Origin: Sphingomonas_L flavalba_A
Lineage (GTDB): Bacteria; Pseudomonadota; Alphaproteobacteria; Sphingomonadales; Sphingomonadaceae
Direction: 5' to 3'
DNA: 64,000 nucleotides
NCBI RefSeq assembly: GCF_047553045.1
Contig: NZ_CP180208.1
Span: 806,001-870,000 of the forward strand
The first letter of the stretch is position 1. Every line of letters starts with the position of its first letter. Both the position numbers and the translations under genes were made by a program. The notes under the pieces are model-generated. The model searched no databases, was not told the DNA's origin, and worked only from the letters and a program-made list of their open reading frames with translations. This document shows, one piece after another, positions 26,127-34,921 of this stretch.

Positions 26127-26710
26127 GCGTCGCCCCGGTCGCGCGCGATCCATTCGCGTTCAGTCAGCACCGCGTCGAGCGCGATGTCCCATGGCTCCTC
26201 GGGCACGAACGGCACCTCCTGAATGCTCCATGCCACGCCGACGCGGATCGCGTCCGGATAGCGGGCGAAAGCGCGGTCGTAATGGCCGCCGCCCTGGCCG
26301 ACGCGGTGGAGCCGCCGGTCGAACGCGACCAGTGGCACCAGAATCAGGTCCGGCGCGACTTCACCGGCGGTGGCGCGGTCCGGCTGGCGCAGGCCGAACG
26401 GCCCGTCGATCAGCGGCGCGCCCGGCGTCCAGGCCAGAAAGCGCAGCGGCACTGCCCGGCTCTCGACAAAGGGGAGGGCGACCTGCCTGCCTTGGTCTAC
26501 GGCGAAGGCGATCAGCGCGGCCGGGTCTGCCTCGCTGGCGATCGGCAGATAGGCGGCAACGGTGGTGGCCGCGTCGATCAGCCCGCGCAGCGGCCCCGGT
26601 GGGGTGCTGAACGCAAGGGCGGCGGCGCGGGGGTCAAGCCCGGCGACGAAGCCATCGCGGCGGGCGCGCACGTCCCGGCGCAGGCCGGGCTTGGTCGGAA
26701 AATCGCTCAC
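26123..26710 (-). CDS. 5-formyltetrahydrofolate cyclo-ligase
   Basis: About 195 residues. It converts 5-formyl-THF to 5,10-methenyl-THF with ATP. Family blocks are KPGLRRDVRARRDGF (ATP-binding N-terminus), VAAYLPIASEADP, DLILVPLVAFDRRLHRVGQGGGHYDRAF (the signature GxGGGYYDR-like loop) and PDAIRVGVAWSIQE. A GTG at 26708-26710 puts the start at the usual family position; an ATG at 26767 would add 19 unconserved residues. It lies just downstream of the 6S RNA on the same strand, the classic ssrS-fcl arrangement, and is followed by the overlapping DUF2842 gene. Confidence 0.92.
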   Translation of the reverse strand: MSDFPTKPGLRRDVRARRDGFVAGLDPRAAALAFSTPPGPLRGLIDAATTVAAYLPIASEADPAALIAFAVDQGRQVALPFVESRAVPLRFLAWTPGAPLIDGPFGLRQPDRATAGEVAPDLILVPLVAFDRRLHRVGQGGGHYDRAFARYPDAIRVGVAWSIQEVPFVPEEPWDIALDAVLTEREWIARDRGDA

Positions 26711-26771
26711 CCGGCCTGAATAGGCCGCCCGGCGGCGGGAGGGAAGGGCGGGTGACGGGACCGCCATGGCC

Positions 26772-26915
26772 GTTTGCCGGAATATCCTCTGACGCCATAA
26801 ACGTCAGGTGGGGACCATGTTACCGGGCCAGGGCCCGCCAAGAGACAGTCCCCTTGGATGTGTAATCGCCTCAGGGATATGAAAGGCGCGCACCGGGCAG
26901 TACCCGTCACCAGCC
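26772..26915 (-). ncRNA. ssrS: 6S RNA (ssrS), ends approximate
   Basis: Non-coding, on the minus strand between zapA and the cyclo-ligase gene, the conserved place for 6S RNA, which binds sigma70 RNA polymerase in stationary phase. A closing stem forms between about 26782-26792 (ATATCCTCTGA on plus) and 26870-26879 (TCAGGGATAT), with one bulge. A distal stem pairs GGGGAC with GTCCCC around a GC-rich apex (26811-26855). CTGACG/CGTCAG (26789-26794, 26802-26807) forms the small hairpin typical of the 3' bubble strand. A covariance-model search would settle the ends. Confidence 0.75.
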
Positions 26916-26918
26916 AAT

Positions 26919-27269
26919 CTAGGTGTTCGCGGCCGATCCCTCAAGCCTGTCGGCAACCTGTTCGACCCGTTCCGCCAGCCGCTCGATCGCCAGCGCGACG
27001 CCGGGGTCGGGCGCGGTGGCGTCCGGGGCCGGGGCGCCGGCGGCGCGGATGACGCCGGCGCGCGCCGTCTCGGCGTCGTTCAGCGCATCGGCGAGCAGCA
27101 GCGCGGCGAACAGCAACTGGCGGACTTCGTTCAGCCCGCCGGCGCTGGCGCTGGCCTCGGCCGCCTTGGCGTCGACGATCCGGCCGATGCGGCGCAGATG
27201 GTCTTCCTCGCCGTCACGGCAACTGACGGCGTAGTAGCGCCCGCCGATCTCCAGATTCACTTCCGCCAT
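26919..27269 (-). CDS. zapA: Cell division protein ZapA
   Basis: 116 residues. The N-terminal domain VNLEIGGRYYAVSCRDGEEDHLRRIGRIVDAKAAEAS matches ZapA (G+Y.v.c.dGEE..l..la..vd), which cross-links FtsZ filaments at the Z ring. A coiled coil (about 50-75, and 90-112 LAIERLAERVEQVADRLEG) follows. I chose ATG 27267-27269, with TCCGGGGG upstream; a GTG two codons earlier is possible. It precedes the 6S RNA, and the next gene upstream is a small coiled-coil protein. Confidence 0.9.
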   Translation of the reverse strand: MAEVNLEIGGRYYAVSCRDGEEDHLRRIGRIVDAKAAEASASAGGLNEVRQLLFAALLLADALNDAETARAGVIRAAGAPAPDATAPDPGVALAIERLAERVEQVADRLEGSAANT

Positions 27270-27290
27270 ACGCACCCCCGGAAATCGCGG

Positions 27291-27482
27291 TCAGCCGATC
27301 AGTCGATCGAGCGCGTCGATCGCCTCCTGGGTCCGGCTGCGCAGCTTGTCGTGCCGGCGGTTCAGCGCCGCCAGGTCCTGGTCCAGCGTCGCGTCCCGCA
27401 CCGCGCGGTCGGCGGCGGTTTCGGCGCGGGTCAGCGCCCGCTCCAGCCGGCCGATCGCAATGATGAGACGATCGTCTGTCAT
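27291..27482 (-). CDS. Small coiled-coil protein upstream of zapA
   Basis: 63 residues, almost wholly helical: IIAIGRLERALTRAETAADRA and LDQDLAALNRRHDKLRSRTQEAIDALDRLIG give a heptad pattern. I do not recognise a named family. It is 21 bp upstream of zapA on the same strand, so it is probably co-transcribed; small coiled-coil genes next to zapA in alphaproteobacteria have been suspected of a division role (inference from position only, ZapB-like in size and shape but not clearly homologous). Confidence 0.7.
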   Translation of the reverse strand: MTDDRLIIAIGRLERALTRAETAADRAVRDATLDQDLAALNRRHDKLRSRTQEAIDALDRLIG

Positions 27483-27648
27483 GGAATCTTAACTAGCACG
27501 TCCAACGCACGGGGCAAGCGACTCCCGAAGGTCTGGCGAAGGCGTGGCGGTTGACGCATCGCGATGCGCGGGACAAAGGATCGCGCGCTTGCCGGCGACT
27601 CGCCGCGCCGATCGATCGCCATAGCGGCGATCTCAGACGGGAACCGCC

Positions 27649-29622
27649 ATGACTGTTGCACATGACCAGCTCGCCAACGCAATCAGGGCACTGGCGATGG
27701 ATGCGGTGGAAGCGGCCAATTCCGGCCATCCCGGCATGCCGATGGGCATGGCGGATGTCGCCACCGTGCTGTTCCGCGATTATCTGAAATTCGACCCGGC
27801 AGAGCCGCGCTGGCCGGACCGGGACCGATTCGTTCTGTCCGCCGGGCATGGCTCGATGCTGCTCTACGCGCTGCTGCACCTGTCGGGCTATGCGCGGCCG
27901 ACGATCGACGACATCCGCAATTTCCGCCAGCTCCACAGCCCGTGCGCCGGCCACCCGGAAAATTTCGAACTGGCCGGAGTCGAAACGACGACCGGTCCGC
28001 TGGGGCAGGGTTTCGCCACCGCCGTCGGCATGGCGGCGGCGGAACGCCATCTGAGCGCGGTGTTCGGCGACGCGCTGGTCGATCATCGCACCTGGGTGAT
28101 CGCGGGCGACGGCTGCCTGATGGAAGGGATCAACCACGAGGCGGTCGGTCTCGCCGGCCATCTCGGCCTCGGCCGGCTGATCGTGCTGTGGGACGACAAC
28201 CGCATCACCATCGACGGCGCAACCAGCCTGTCGACCAGCGAGGATATCGCCGCCCGCTACACCGCCGGCGGCTGGCATGTCGTCGCCTGCGACGGCCATG
28301 ACCCGGCCGACATCGCCCGCGCGATAGACGCGGCGCTGGCCGATCCGCGGCCGTCGCTGGTCGCGTGCAGGACGGTCATCGGTCGCGGCGCCCCCAACAA
28401 GCAGGGCACGTCGGCCACCCACGGCGCGCCGCTTGGCGCGGAAGAAGTGGCGGCAACGCGGGCCGCGCTCGGCTGGAACCACCCGCCATTCGAAATCCCG
28501 GCGGATATCAAGGCGGCGTGGGAAGGGTTCGGCGCGCGTGGCGCGGCGGCCCGTGTCGATTGGGCGGCGCGGCTGAGTGGCGCTGCCGACGGCGCCGAAT
28601 TCACACGCCGGATGGACGGCCGCCTGCCGGACGGCTGGAGCATCGGCGGCCATATCGCCGGGCTGCTTGCCAATCCGGTCAAGGTCGCGACGCGCAAGGC
28701 GTCCGAACTCGCGCTGGAAGCGATCAACCCCGCCGTACCGGAAACCGTGGGCGGTTCGGCGGACCTTACCGGGTCCAACAACACCCGCACCAAGGGGCTG
28801 ACCGTTCTCGACCGTGCCGATTATGCCGGGCGCTACGTCAATTACGGCATCCGCGAATTCGGCATGGCGGCGGCGATGAACGGCATGGCGCTGCACGGCG
28901 GGGTCATCCCCTATGGCGGCACCTTCATGGTGTTTTCCGATTACTCGCGCGCGGCGATCCGTCTCGGCGCGTTGCAGCGTGCCCGCGTCGTCCATGTGAT
29001 GACCCATGATTCGATCGGGCTGGGCGAAGACGGGCCGACCCACCAGCCGGTCGAACATCTGATGGCGTTGCGCGTCATCCCCAACCTCGACGTCTACCGC
29101 CCGTGCGACGCGGTCGAGACCGCCGAATGCTGGGCGCTGGCGCTGGAGCGGGCTGACGGCCCGTCGCTGCTCGCACTCAGCCGCCAGAACCTGCAGCAGT
29201 TGCGGACGGACGCGGACGAGAACCGCTCGGCAAAGGGCGCCTACCGCCTGCGTGCCGCCGCTGCCGCGCGCCGGGTGGTGCTGGTCGCCAGCGGGTCCGA
29301 AGTCGAAATCGCCGTCGCGGTGCGCGACCGGCTGGAAGCGGACGGCATCGGCGCCGACGTCGTGTCGATGCCGTGCTGGGAACGCTTCGACGCCCAGCCG
29401 CAGGCCTACCGCGATGCGACCCTGCCCGACGACACGCTGCTCGTGTCGATCGAGGCGGGTTCGACGATCGGCTGGGAACGCTATGTCGGGCGCCATGGGC
29501 TGCGCTTCGGCATTGACGGGTTCGGTGCATCGGCGCCGGCGGCGGACCTGTTCCGCACGTTCGGGCTGACGGCCGACCAGATCACGCCGCAGATCGTTGC
29601 GGCCCTTGAAGCGAGGAGTTGA
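27649..29622 (+). CDS. tkt: Transketolase
   Basis: 657 residues, usual length. It is a thiamine-diphosphate enzyme moving two-carbon units in the pentose phosphate pathway. Visible: NSGHPGMPMGMADVATVLF (substrate and ThDP site), GPLGQGFATAVGMA, VIAGDGCLMEGINHEAVGLAGHLGLGRLIVLWDDNRITIDG (ThDP/Mg motif GDG...N), GIREFGMAAAMNGMALHGG (catalytic Glu) and MTHDSIGLGEDGPTHQPVEHL. First gene of a tkt-gap-pgk operon; its TGA (29620-29622) lies 5 nt before gap. Confidence 0.97.
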   Translation: MTVAHDQLANAIRALAMDAVEAANSGHPGMPMGMADVATVLFRDYLKFDPAEPRWPDRDRFVLSAGHGSMLLYALLHLSGYARPTIDDIRNFRQLHSPCAGHPENFELAGVETTTGPLGQGFATAVGMAAAERHLSAVFGDALVDHRTWVIAGDGCLMEGINHEAVGLAGHLGLGRLIVLWDDNRITIDGATSLSTSEDIAARYTAGGWHVVACDGHDPADIARAIDAALADPRPSLVACRTVIGRGAPNKQGTSATHGAPLGAEEVAATRAALGWNHPPFEIPADIKAAWEGFGARGAAARVDWAARLSGAADGAEFTRRMDGRLPDGWSIGGHIAGLLANPVKVATRKASELALEAINPAVPETVGGSADLTGSNNTRTKGLTVLDRADYAGRYVNYGIREFGMAAAMNGMALHGGVIPYGGTFMVFSDYSRAAIRLGALQRARVVHVMTHDSIGLGEDGPTHQPVEHLMALRVIPNLDVYRPCDAVETAECWALALERADGPSLLALSRQNLQQLRTDADENRSAKGAYRLRAAAAARRVVLVASGSEVEIAVAVRDRLEADGIGADVVSMPCWERFDAQPQAYRDATLPDDTLLVSIEAGSTIGWERYVGRHGLRFGIDGFGASAPAADLFRTFGLTADQITPQIVAALEARS

Positions 29623-29627
29623 AAGAC

Positions 29628-30638
29628 ATGGCAGTGAAGGTCGCGATCAACGGGTTCGGGCGCATCGGCCGGCTGGTCGCCCGCGCCATTCTGGAGCGCG
29701 CCGACAGCGGGCTCGAACTGGTCGCGGTCAACGACCTCGCCGATGCCAAGGCCAATGCCTGGCTGTTCTCGCGCGATTCCGTCCACGGCAAATATCCCGG
29801 CACCGTCGCCGCCGACGGCAACGACCTGGTGATCGACGGCAAGCGGGTCCGCGTCACCGCGGAACGCGATCCGGCCAACCTGCCGCATAAGGAACTGGGC
29901 GTCGACATCGCGCTCGAATGCACCGGCTTCTTCACCGACCGGGCGAGCGCGCAGAAGCATCTCGATGCGGGTGCGAAGCGGGTGCTGATCTCCGCTCCGG
30001 GCAAGAATGTCGACCTGACCGTCGTCTTCGGCGTCAACCACGACAAACTGACCGCCGAGCACAAGATCGTTTCCAACGCGTCCTGCACCACCAACTGCCT
30101 GGCGCCGGTCGCCAAGGTGCTGCACGAAAAGATCGGTATCGAGCGCGGGCTGATGTGCACCGTCCACGCCTACACCAACGACCAGAAGATTCTCGATCAG
30201 GTCCATTCCGACATGCGGCGCGCCCGTGCGGCGGCGGTGTCGATGATCCCGACGACGACCGGTGCTGCCCGCGCGGTGACCGAAGTGATGCCGGAACTGA
30301 AGGGCAAGCTCGACGGCTCCGCCATCCGCGTGCCGGTGCCGGACGTCAGCCTGATCGACCTGACCTTCACCCCGTCGCGCGACACGACGGTGGAGGAAGT
30401 CAACGCGCTGCTGAAGGCGGCGGCCGAAAGCGGCCCGCTCGCCGGCATCCTCGACTATACGGACGAACCGCTGGTCTCGATCGACCTGCAGCACAGCCCG
30501 GCCTCGTCGACGATCGACAGCCTCGAAACCGCGGTGCTGGAAGGCAAGCTGGTCCGCGTGCTGTCATGGTACGACAATGAATGGGGCTTCTCGAACCGGA
30601 TGGTCGATACCGCCGGCGCGATCGCGAAGCTGCTCTGA
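29628..30638 (+). CDS. gap: Glyceraldehyde-3-phosphate dehydrogenase, type I
   Basis: 336 residues from ATG 29628, with GAGGAG at 29613-29618. NAD-binding VAINGFGRIGRLVARAI; catalytic Cys in SNASCTTNCLAPVAKVLHE; catalytic His in CTVHAYTNDQKI; C-terminal WYDNEWGFSNRM. It makes 1,3-bisphosphoglycerate from glyceraldehyde 3-phosphate in the cytoplasm. It sits between tkt and pgk, spacing 5 and 16 bp, so the three are one transcript. Confidence 0.97.
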   Translation: MAVKVAINGFGRIGRLVARAILERADSGLELVAVNDLADAKANAWLFSRDSVHGKYPGTVAADGNDLVIDGKRVRVTAERDPANLPHKELGVDIALECTGFFTDRASAQKHLDAGAKRVLISAPGKNVDLTVVFGVNHDKLTAEHKIVSNASCTTNCLAPVAKVLHEKIGIERGLMCTVHAYTNDQKILDQVHSDMRRARAAAVSMIPTTTGAARAVTEVMPELKGKLDGSAIRVPVPDVSLIDLTFTPSRDTTVEEVNALLKAAAESGPLAGILDYTDEPLVSIDLQHSPASSTIDSLETAVLEGKLVRVLSWYDNEWGFSNRMVDTAGAIAKLL

Positions 30639-30654
30639 CGGCGGCGAGGGCGGG

Positions 30655-31851
30655 ATGACCAGCTACAGGACGCTCGACGCCATCGGCGACGTCTCCGGCA
30701 AGCGCGTGCTTGTTCGTGAGGATCTGAACGTGCCGATGGCGGACGGCCGGGTCAGCGATGACACCCGGCTGCGCGCGACGATCGAGACGGTCGCCGAACT
30801 GGCCGATCGCGGCGCGATCGTCCTGTTGCTCGCCCATTTCGGCCGGCCGAAGGGCAAGGTCGACCCGGCGCTGTCGCTGGCGCCGCTGACCCGTCCCTAT
30901 TCGGCGCTGCTCGGCCGCGAGGTGACGTTCGTCGGCGATTGCCAGGGGCCGACGGCGGAAGCCGCCGTCGCCGCGTTGACCCCGGGCAGCATCGCCATCC
31001 TCGAAAACACCCGCTTCCACCCGGGGGAACTGACCAACGACCCGGCGCTGGTCGCCGCGATCGCGAAGCTCGGCGACCTTTACGTCAACGACGCCTTCTC
31101 CGCCGCCCACCGCGCCCACGCCTCGACCGAGGGGCTGGCCCATGTCCTGCCGGCTTTTGCCGGGCGGGCGATGGAAAAGGAACTGGCCGCGCTCGAAAAG
31201 GCGCTCGGCAACCCGGATCATCCGGTCGCGGCGGTGGTCGGCGGCGCCAAGGTATCGACCAAGCTCGACGTGCTGCGCCATCTGGTGAGCAAGGTCGATC
31301 ATCTGATCATCGGCGGCGGCATGGCCAACACCTTCCTCGCCGCGCGTGGCGTCGCCGTCGGCAAGTCGCTGTGCGAGCATGACCTGACCGATACGGCCGA
31401 AGCGATCCTGGACGCCGCCGACCGGGCGCAGTGCATCGTCCACCTGCCTTACGACGTGGTGGTGGCGAAGGAATTTCGCGCCGATCCGCCGACCCGCACC
31501 GTCAACGTTCACGAAGTCGCGCCCGACGAGATGATCCTCGACATCGGCCCGGCGGCGACCGAGGCGCTGGCCGATGCGCTGAAGACCTGTCGCACGCTGG
31601 TGTGGAACGGGCCGCTCGGCGCGTTCGAAACCCCGCCGTTCGACACCGCGACGGTCAGCCTCGCGCGTACCGCAGCCGCGCTCACCCGCGAAGGCTCTCT
31701 GGTCTCCGTCGCCGGGGGCGGGGACACCGTCGCGGCGCTGAACCAGGCCGGCGTTGCCGGGGATTTCACCTTCGTGTCGACCGCGGGCGGTGCCTTCCTT
31801 GAATGGATGGAAGGAAAAGAATTGCCTGGAATCAAGGCTTTAACTGTCTGA
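30655..31851 (+). CDS. pgk: Phosphoglycerate kinase
   Basis: 398 residues from ATG 30655. KRVLVREDLNVPMADGRVSDDTRLRA (substrate-binding N-domain), AHFGRPKGK, NTRFHPGE, DLYVNDAFSAAHRAHAS, VVGGAKVSTKLDVL (hinge) and the C-domain nucleotide loop SVAGGGDTVAALNQAG are all present. It forms ATP from 1,3-bisphosphoglycerate. It is the last visible gene of the tkt-gap-pgk operon; a GC hairpin (arms 31858-31865 and 31881-31888) follows the stop. fba, common next in such operons, is not here. Confidence 0.97.
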   Translation: MTSYRTLDAIGDVSGKRVLVREDLNVPMADGRVSDDTRLRATIETVAELADRGAIVLLLAHFGRPKGKVDPALSLAPLTRPYSALLGREVTFVGDCQGPTAEAAVAALTPGSIAILENTRFHPGELTNDPALVAAIAKLGDLYVNDAFSAAHRAHASTEGLAHVLPAFAGRAMEKELAALEKALGNPDHPVAAVVGGAKVSTKLDVLRHLVSKVDHLIIGGGMANTFLAARGVAVGKSLCEHDLTDTAEAILDAADRAQCIVHLPYDVVVAKEFRADPPTRTVNVHEVAPDEMILDIGPAATEALADALKTCRTLVWNGPLGAFETPPFDTATVSLARTAAALTREGSLVSVAGGGDTVAALNQAGVAGDFTFVSTAGGAFLEWMEGKELPGIKALTV

Positions 31852-32007
31852 TCTCCCGCGCGCCGCCGCAACATTTGCGACGGCGCGCCCGGAGGATTAT
31901 CGGGGATTGTTACAGTTCCGAGTCACCGATAGCCCGCGCCTGGAGTCCTTCCCATCGACCAGATCGCCGCCCTACCTTACCGCATCGACGCGGACGGCCA
32001 CGCTTAT

Positions 32008-33069
32008 GTGATGCTGATAACCTCGCGGGAAACCAAGCGTTGGGTGCTGCCCAAGGGTGACCTGATGAAAGGCTACGCCCCGCACGAAGCGGCGGCGTTC
32101 GAGGCGTTCGAGGAAGCCGGGCTGCGCGGTATCCCGTGCCCGACCGCGCTCGGCACCTTCCCCTATCTGAAACGCCGCCGCACCGGGCGCACCCACCGGC
32201 TGGTCGTCACCGTCTTTCCGTTTTCCGTCGTCGAGCAGGTCGACGACTGGCCGGAACGCAGCGAGCGCCACACCCAGTGGTTCGCGCTCGACGATGCGGT
32301 CGAGGCGGTCGACGAGCCGGAACTGAAAGAGCTGATCGCCGGCTTTTCGGAGCCGCCGATTCCGCCGGAACTGGCCCACCGCGTGTTCCCCGGCTTCACG
32401 GTACGGACCAAGCGCAAGATCCGCCTTGTCGGCTGGTTCCAGGCGTTGATGCCGAAGCAGGGCCAGTTCTTCGACCTGTTCGAAGCGCATGCCCAGACGC
32501 TCGTCGCCGGCGCCGACGCGCTCGCCCGCCTGCTCCACAACGAAGGGGAAACCGGCGACCATATCCGCGAGATTGTTGATCGCGAGCACGAGGCCGACGC
32601 GATCATCCGCGAAGTTCTGCAGGACGTTCGCCGCGTTTTCGTAACCCCGTTCGACCGCAGCGCCATCGCCGATCTGATCGGGGTCATGGACGATGCGATC
32701 GACCAGATGCACGGCACCGCCAAGGCCATCGAGCTGTACGGCTTGACCAGCTTCGCGCCGGAAATGCGCGACATGGCCGGCATCGTCGTCGAAGCGGCGC
32801 GGGTGACAGCGGAAGCGATTCCGTTGCTGCGCTCGCTTGGCGACAATGCTGGCCGCCTGCACGAACTGACGGCGCGGTTGATCCAGATCGAAGGGCATGC
32901 GGACGACATCCACGACGCCGGGCTGAAAGCTTTGTTCAAAACGCATGGCGACGGCAACCCGATGGCCTTCATCGTCGGGCGCGAAATCTACAGCCATCTG
33001 GAAAAGATCATCGATCGTTTCGAGGACGTCGCCAACGAGATCGAGGGTCTCGTGATCGACCACGCCTGA
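32008..33069 (+). CDS. Nudix hydrolase fused to DUF47/PhoU-like phosphate transport regulator
   Basis: A continuous reading frame of two domains. Residues about 1-125 are a Nudix hydrolase of the diphosphoinositol-polyphosphate/Ap4A type (RWVLPKGDLMKGYAPHEAAAFEAFEEAGL; the EExG catalytic glutamates are kept, the box Arg is Phe). Residues about 145-353 are DUF47 (VGWFQALMPKQGQFFDLFEAHAQTL ... DREHEADAIIREVL ... DAIDQMHGTAKAIELYG), a PhoU-like helical bundle that normally is a separate regulator of Pit. No stop or frameshift separates them. The GTG at 32008 is the first standard start, but the Nudix fold clearly begins upstream: codons from 31954 read IDQIAALPYRIDADGHAYV. It is 9 bp upstream of pit. 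Confidence 0.85.
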   Translation: MMLITSRETKRWVLPKGDLMKGYAPHEAAAFEAFEEAGLRGIPCPTALGTFPYLKRRRTGRTHRLVVTVFPFSVVEQVDDWPERSERHTQWFALDDAVEAVDEPELKELIAGFSEPPIPPELAHRVFPGFTVRTKRKIRLVGWFQALMPKQGQFFDLFEAHAQTLVAGADALARLLHNEGETGDHIREIVDREHEADAIIREVLQDVRRVFVTPFDRSAIADLIGVMDDAIDQMHGTAKAIELYGLTSFAPEMRDMAGIVVEAARVTAEAIPLLRSLGDNAGRLHELTARLIQIEGHADDIHDAGLKALFKTHGDGNPMAFIVGREIYSHLEKIIDRFEDVANEIEGLVIDHA

Positions 33070-33078
33070 TCCGCCGCG

Positions 33079-34077
33079 ATGGAACTGTCCTTCCCGTTAC
33101 TGGTCGGTCTGATCGGGGTCGCGTTGCTGTTCGATTTCCTGAACGGCCTGCACGACGCCGCCAATTCGATCGCCACCGTCGTGTCGACGCGGGTGCTGAA
33201 ACCACATCACGCGGTGCTGTGGGCGGCATTCTTCAACTTCATTGCCTTCACCGTGTTTGGCCTCCACGTCGCCGAGACCGTTGGGACCGGCATCGTGTCG
33301 GCCAACATCATTGATCCGCAGGTGATCTTTGCGGCGTTGATTGGTGCGATCGCCTGGAACGTCGCGACCTGGTTGTTCGGTATCCCGTCAAGCAGCAGCC
33401 ATGCGCTGATCGGCGGCTTGCTCGGCGCCGGCATCGCCAAGGCGGGGTTCGACGTGATCGTCTGGACCGGTGTGCTGAAGACGGTTGCCGCGATCGTGCT
33501 GTCGCCGGGTGTTGGCCTGCTGCTCGCGTTACTGCTGGTCCTGTTCGTGGCGTGGAGCAGCATCCGGCTGACGCCGCTTGCGGTCGACCGCCGCTTCCGC
33601 AAGCTCCAGCTGGTCTCGGCCGCGCTCTATTCGCTGGGTCATGGCGGCAACGACGCGCAGAAGACGATGGGGATCATCGCCGTACTGCTCTATTCGCAGG
33701 GGATGCTGGGCGGGACATTCCATGTCCCGATGTGGGTGGTCCTGTCGTGTCAGGCGGCAATGGCGCTTGGCACCGCGTCGGGCGGCTGGCGGATCGTCCA
33801 CACCATGGGATCGAAGATCACGCGGCTGACCCCGGCGATGGGGTTCTGCGCTGAAACCGGCGGCGCGATCAGCCTGTTCGCGGCGACCTGGATGGGGGTG
33901 CCGGTATCCTCGACCCACACGATCACCGGCGCGATTGTCGGCGTCGGGGCGTCGCGGCGGTTGTCGGCGGTGCGCTGGAACGTCGCTAATAACATCGTCA
34001 TTGCCTGGGTGGTGACATTGCCCGCGGCGGGGCTGATCGGCGCCGTAACTTACGCCATTGTCGGCCTGCTCACTTAG
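33079..34077 (+). CDS. pit: Low-affinity inorganic phosphate transporter (Pit family)
   Basis: 332 residues with about ten membrane segments. The PHO4/Pit signatures are duplicated as expected: FDFLNGLHDAANSIATVVSTRVL in the N-half and YSLGHGGNDAQKTMGIIAVLL in the C-half, plus PSSSSHALIGGLLGAGIAKAG and GVPVSSTHTITGAIVGVG. It carries metal-phosphate with protons across the inner membrane. The DUF47 part of the gene just upstream is the usual Pit partner. The TAG stop (34075-34077) spans the junction with an IS5-family element; without the insertion the stop would still read TAG. Confidence 0.95.
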   Translation: MELSFPLLVGLIGVALLFDFLNGLHDAANSIATVVSTRVLKPHHAVLWAAFFNFIAFTVFGLHVAETVGTGIVSANIIDPQVIFAALIGAIAWNVATWLFGIPSSSSHALIGGLLGAGIAKAGFDVIVWTGVLKTVAAIVLSPGVGLLLALLLVLFVAWSSIRLTPLAVDRRFRKLQLVSAALYSLGHGGNDAQKTMGIIAVLLYSQGMLGGTFHVPMWVVLSCQAAMALGTASGGWRIVHTMGSKITRLTPAMGFCAETGGAISLFAATWMGVPVSSTHTITGAIVGVGASRRLSAVRWNVANNIVIAWVVTLPAAGLIGAVTYAIVGLLT

Positions 34078-34921
34078 GTTGATGACTCAATGGGGCCACT
34101 CGGAGACGACGGCGACGAGCGCGATGGCGGCGAGATAGTTTTGGGCGTGTCGGTCATATCGGGTGGCGATGCGTCGCCAGTTGTTGAGCCTGCCGAAGAG
34201 GCGCTCGATGACATTTCTTCGCCGGTATGCCCGTCGATCGAGAGGATATGGCGTCCGGCGCGCGGCGGTTGAGGGGATGACAGCCTTGACCGGCCGTTCC
34301 GCGAGCCAGTTACGCAGACTGTCGGCGTCATAGGCTTTATCGGCAAGCAGGCGCTTTGGCGGCACCACCGAGGCGAGCAGCGGGATGGCGATGCTGATGT
34401 CGGCGATATTGCCCGGTGTCAGGGTGATGGCGACCGGTCTGCCGCGATCGTCGGCCAGGCAATGGACCTTGCATGTCCTGCCGCCGCGCGAGCGCCCGAT
34501 CGCTTCTTCAAACTCCCCCTTTTTAAGCCCGCCGCCGAGCGGTGTGCTTTGACGTGGCTGCTGTCGATCGACAGTTCCTTCGGCACTGGACCTGACGCGG
34601 CAATCTTCTCGAACAGCCGCTGCCAGATACGGCGCTGCGACCAGCGGTTATAGCGATTGTAGATCGTGGTGGGCGGCCCATAAGCTGCCGGAACATCGCG
34701 CCACCGGCACCCCGTCTTGAGGACATGCAATATACCGGAAATCACTGTCCGGTCATCGATACGCGGCTTGCCTGCCTTGCCGTGGGGAAGGTGCGGCTCA
34801 ATCGCCGACCATGCTTCATCCGATAGCCAGAACAGATGACGTGACATACCCACTCCCGCACAAACCAAAAGAAGATGAATATTTATCACAAAATATCAAA
34901 GGTATATATAGGTTCTTAACC
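34077..34921 (-). mobile_element. IS5-family (IS427-like group) insertion sequence; ends estimated
   Basis: About 845 bp. It encodes one two-frame transposase. Candidate ends both begin GGTT read inward (34077 on plus; 34921 on minus) and are flanked by TA (34075-34076 and 34922-34923), fitting a TA-type target duplication at a TTAG site. The terminal inverted repeats are only about half matched over 15 bp, so the ends are tentative. It inserted exactly at the pit stop codon. Confidence 0.7.
34087..34847 (-). CDS. IS5-family transposase, two frames joined by -1 frameshift
   Basis: The first frame (34847 down to about 34520) starts MSRHLFWLSDEAWSAIEPHLP and includes the helix-rich DUF4096 domain (GCRWRDVPAAYGPPTTIYNRYNRW) and the first catalytic Asp in LSIDSSHVKAHR. 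A slippery A5G5 run (34515-34524 on the complement) allows a -1 shift into the second frame, which has KVHCLADDRGRPVAI (second Asp) and RRNVIERLFGRLNNWRRIATRYD (catalytic Glu), ending at 34087. Thus a full DDE transposase is made by programmed frameshifting, as usual for this group. The element looks potentially active. Confidence 0.85.

Noticed and set aside
27493..29496. 667-codon minus-strand frame opposite transketolase
   Set aside because: Antisense to tkt, biased composition, no domain.
31858..31888. Rho-independent terminator after pgk
   Set aside because: The arms GCGCGCCG/CGGCGCGC pair well but no T-tract follows; mentioned with pgk but not called as a terminator.
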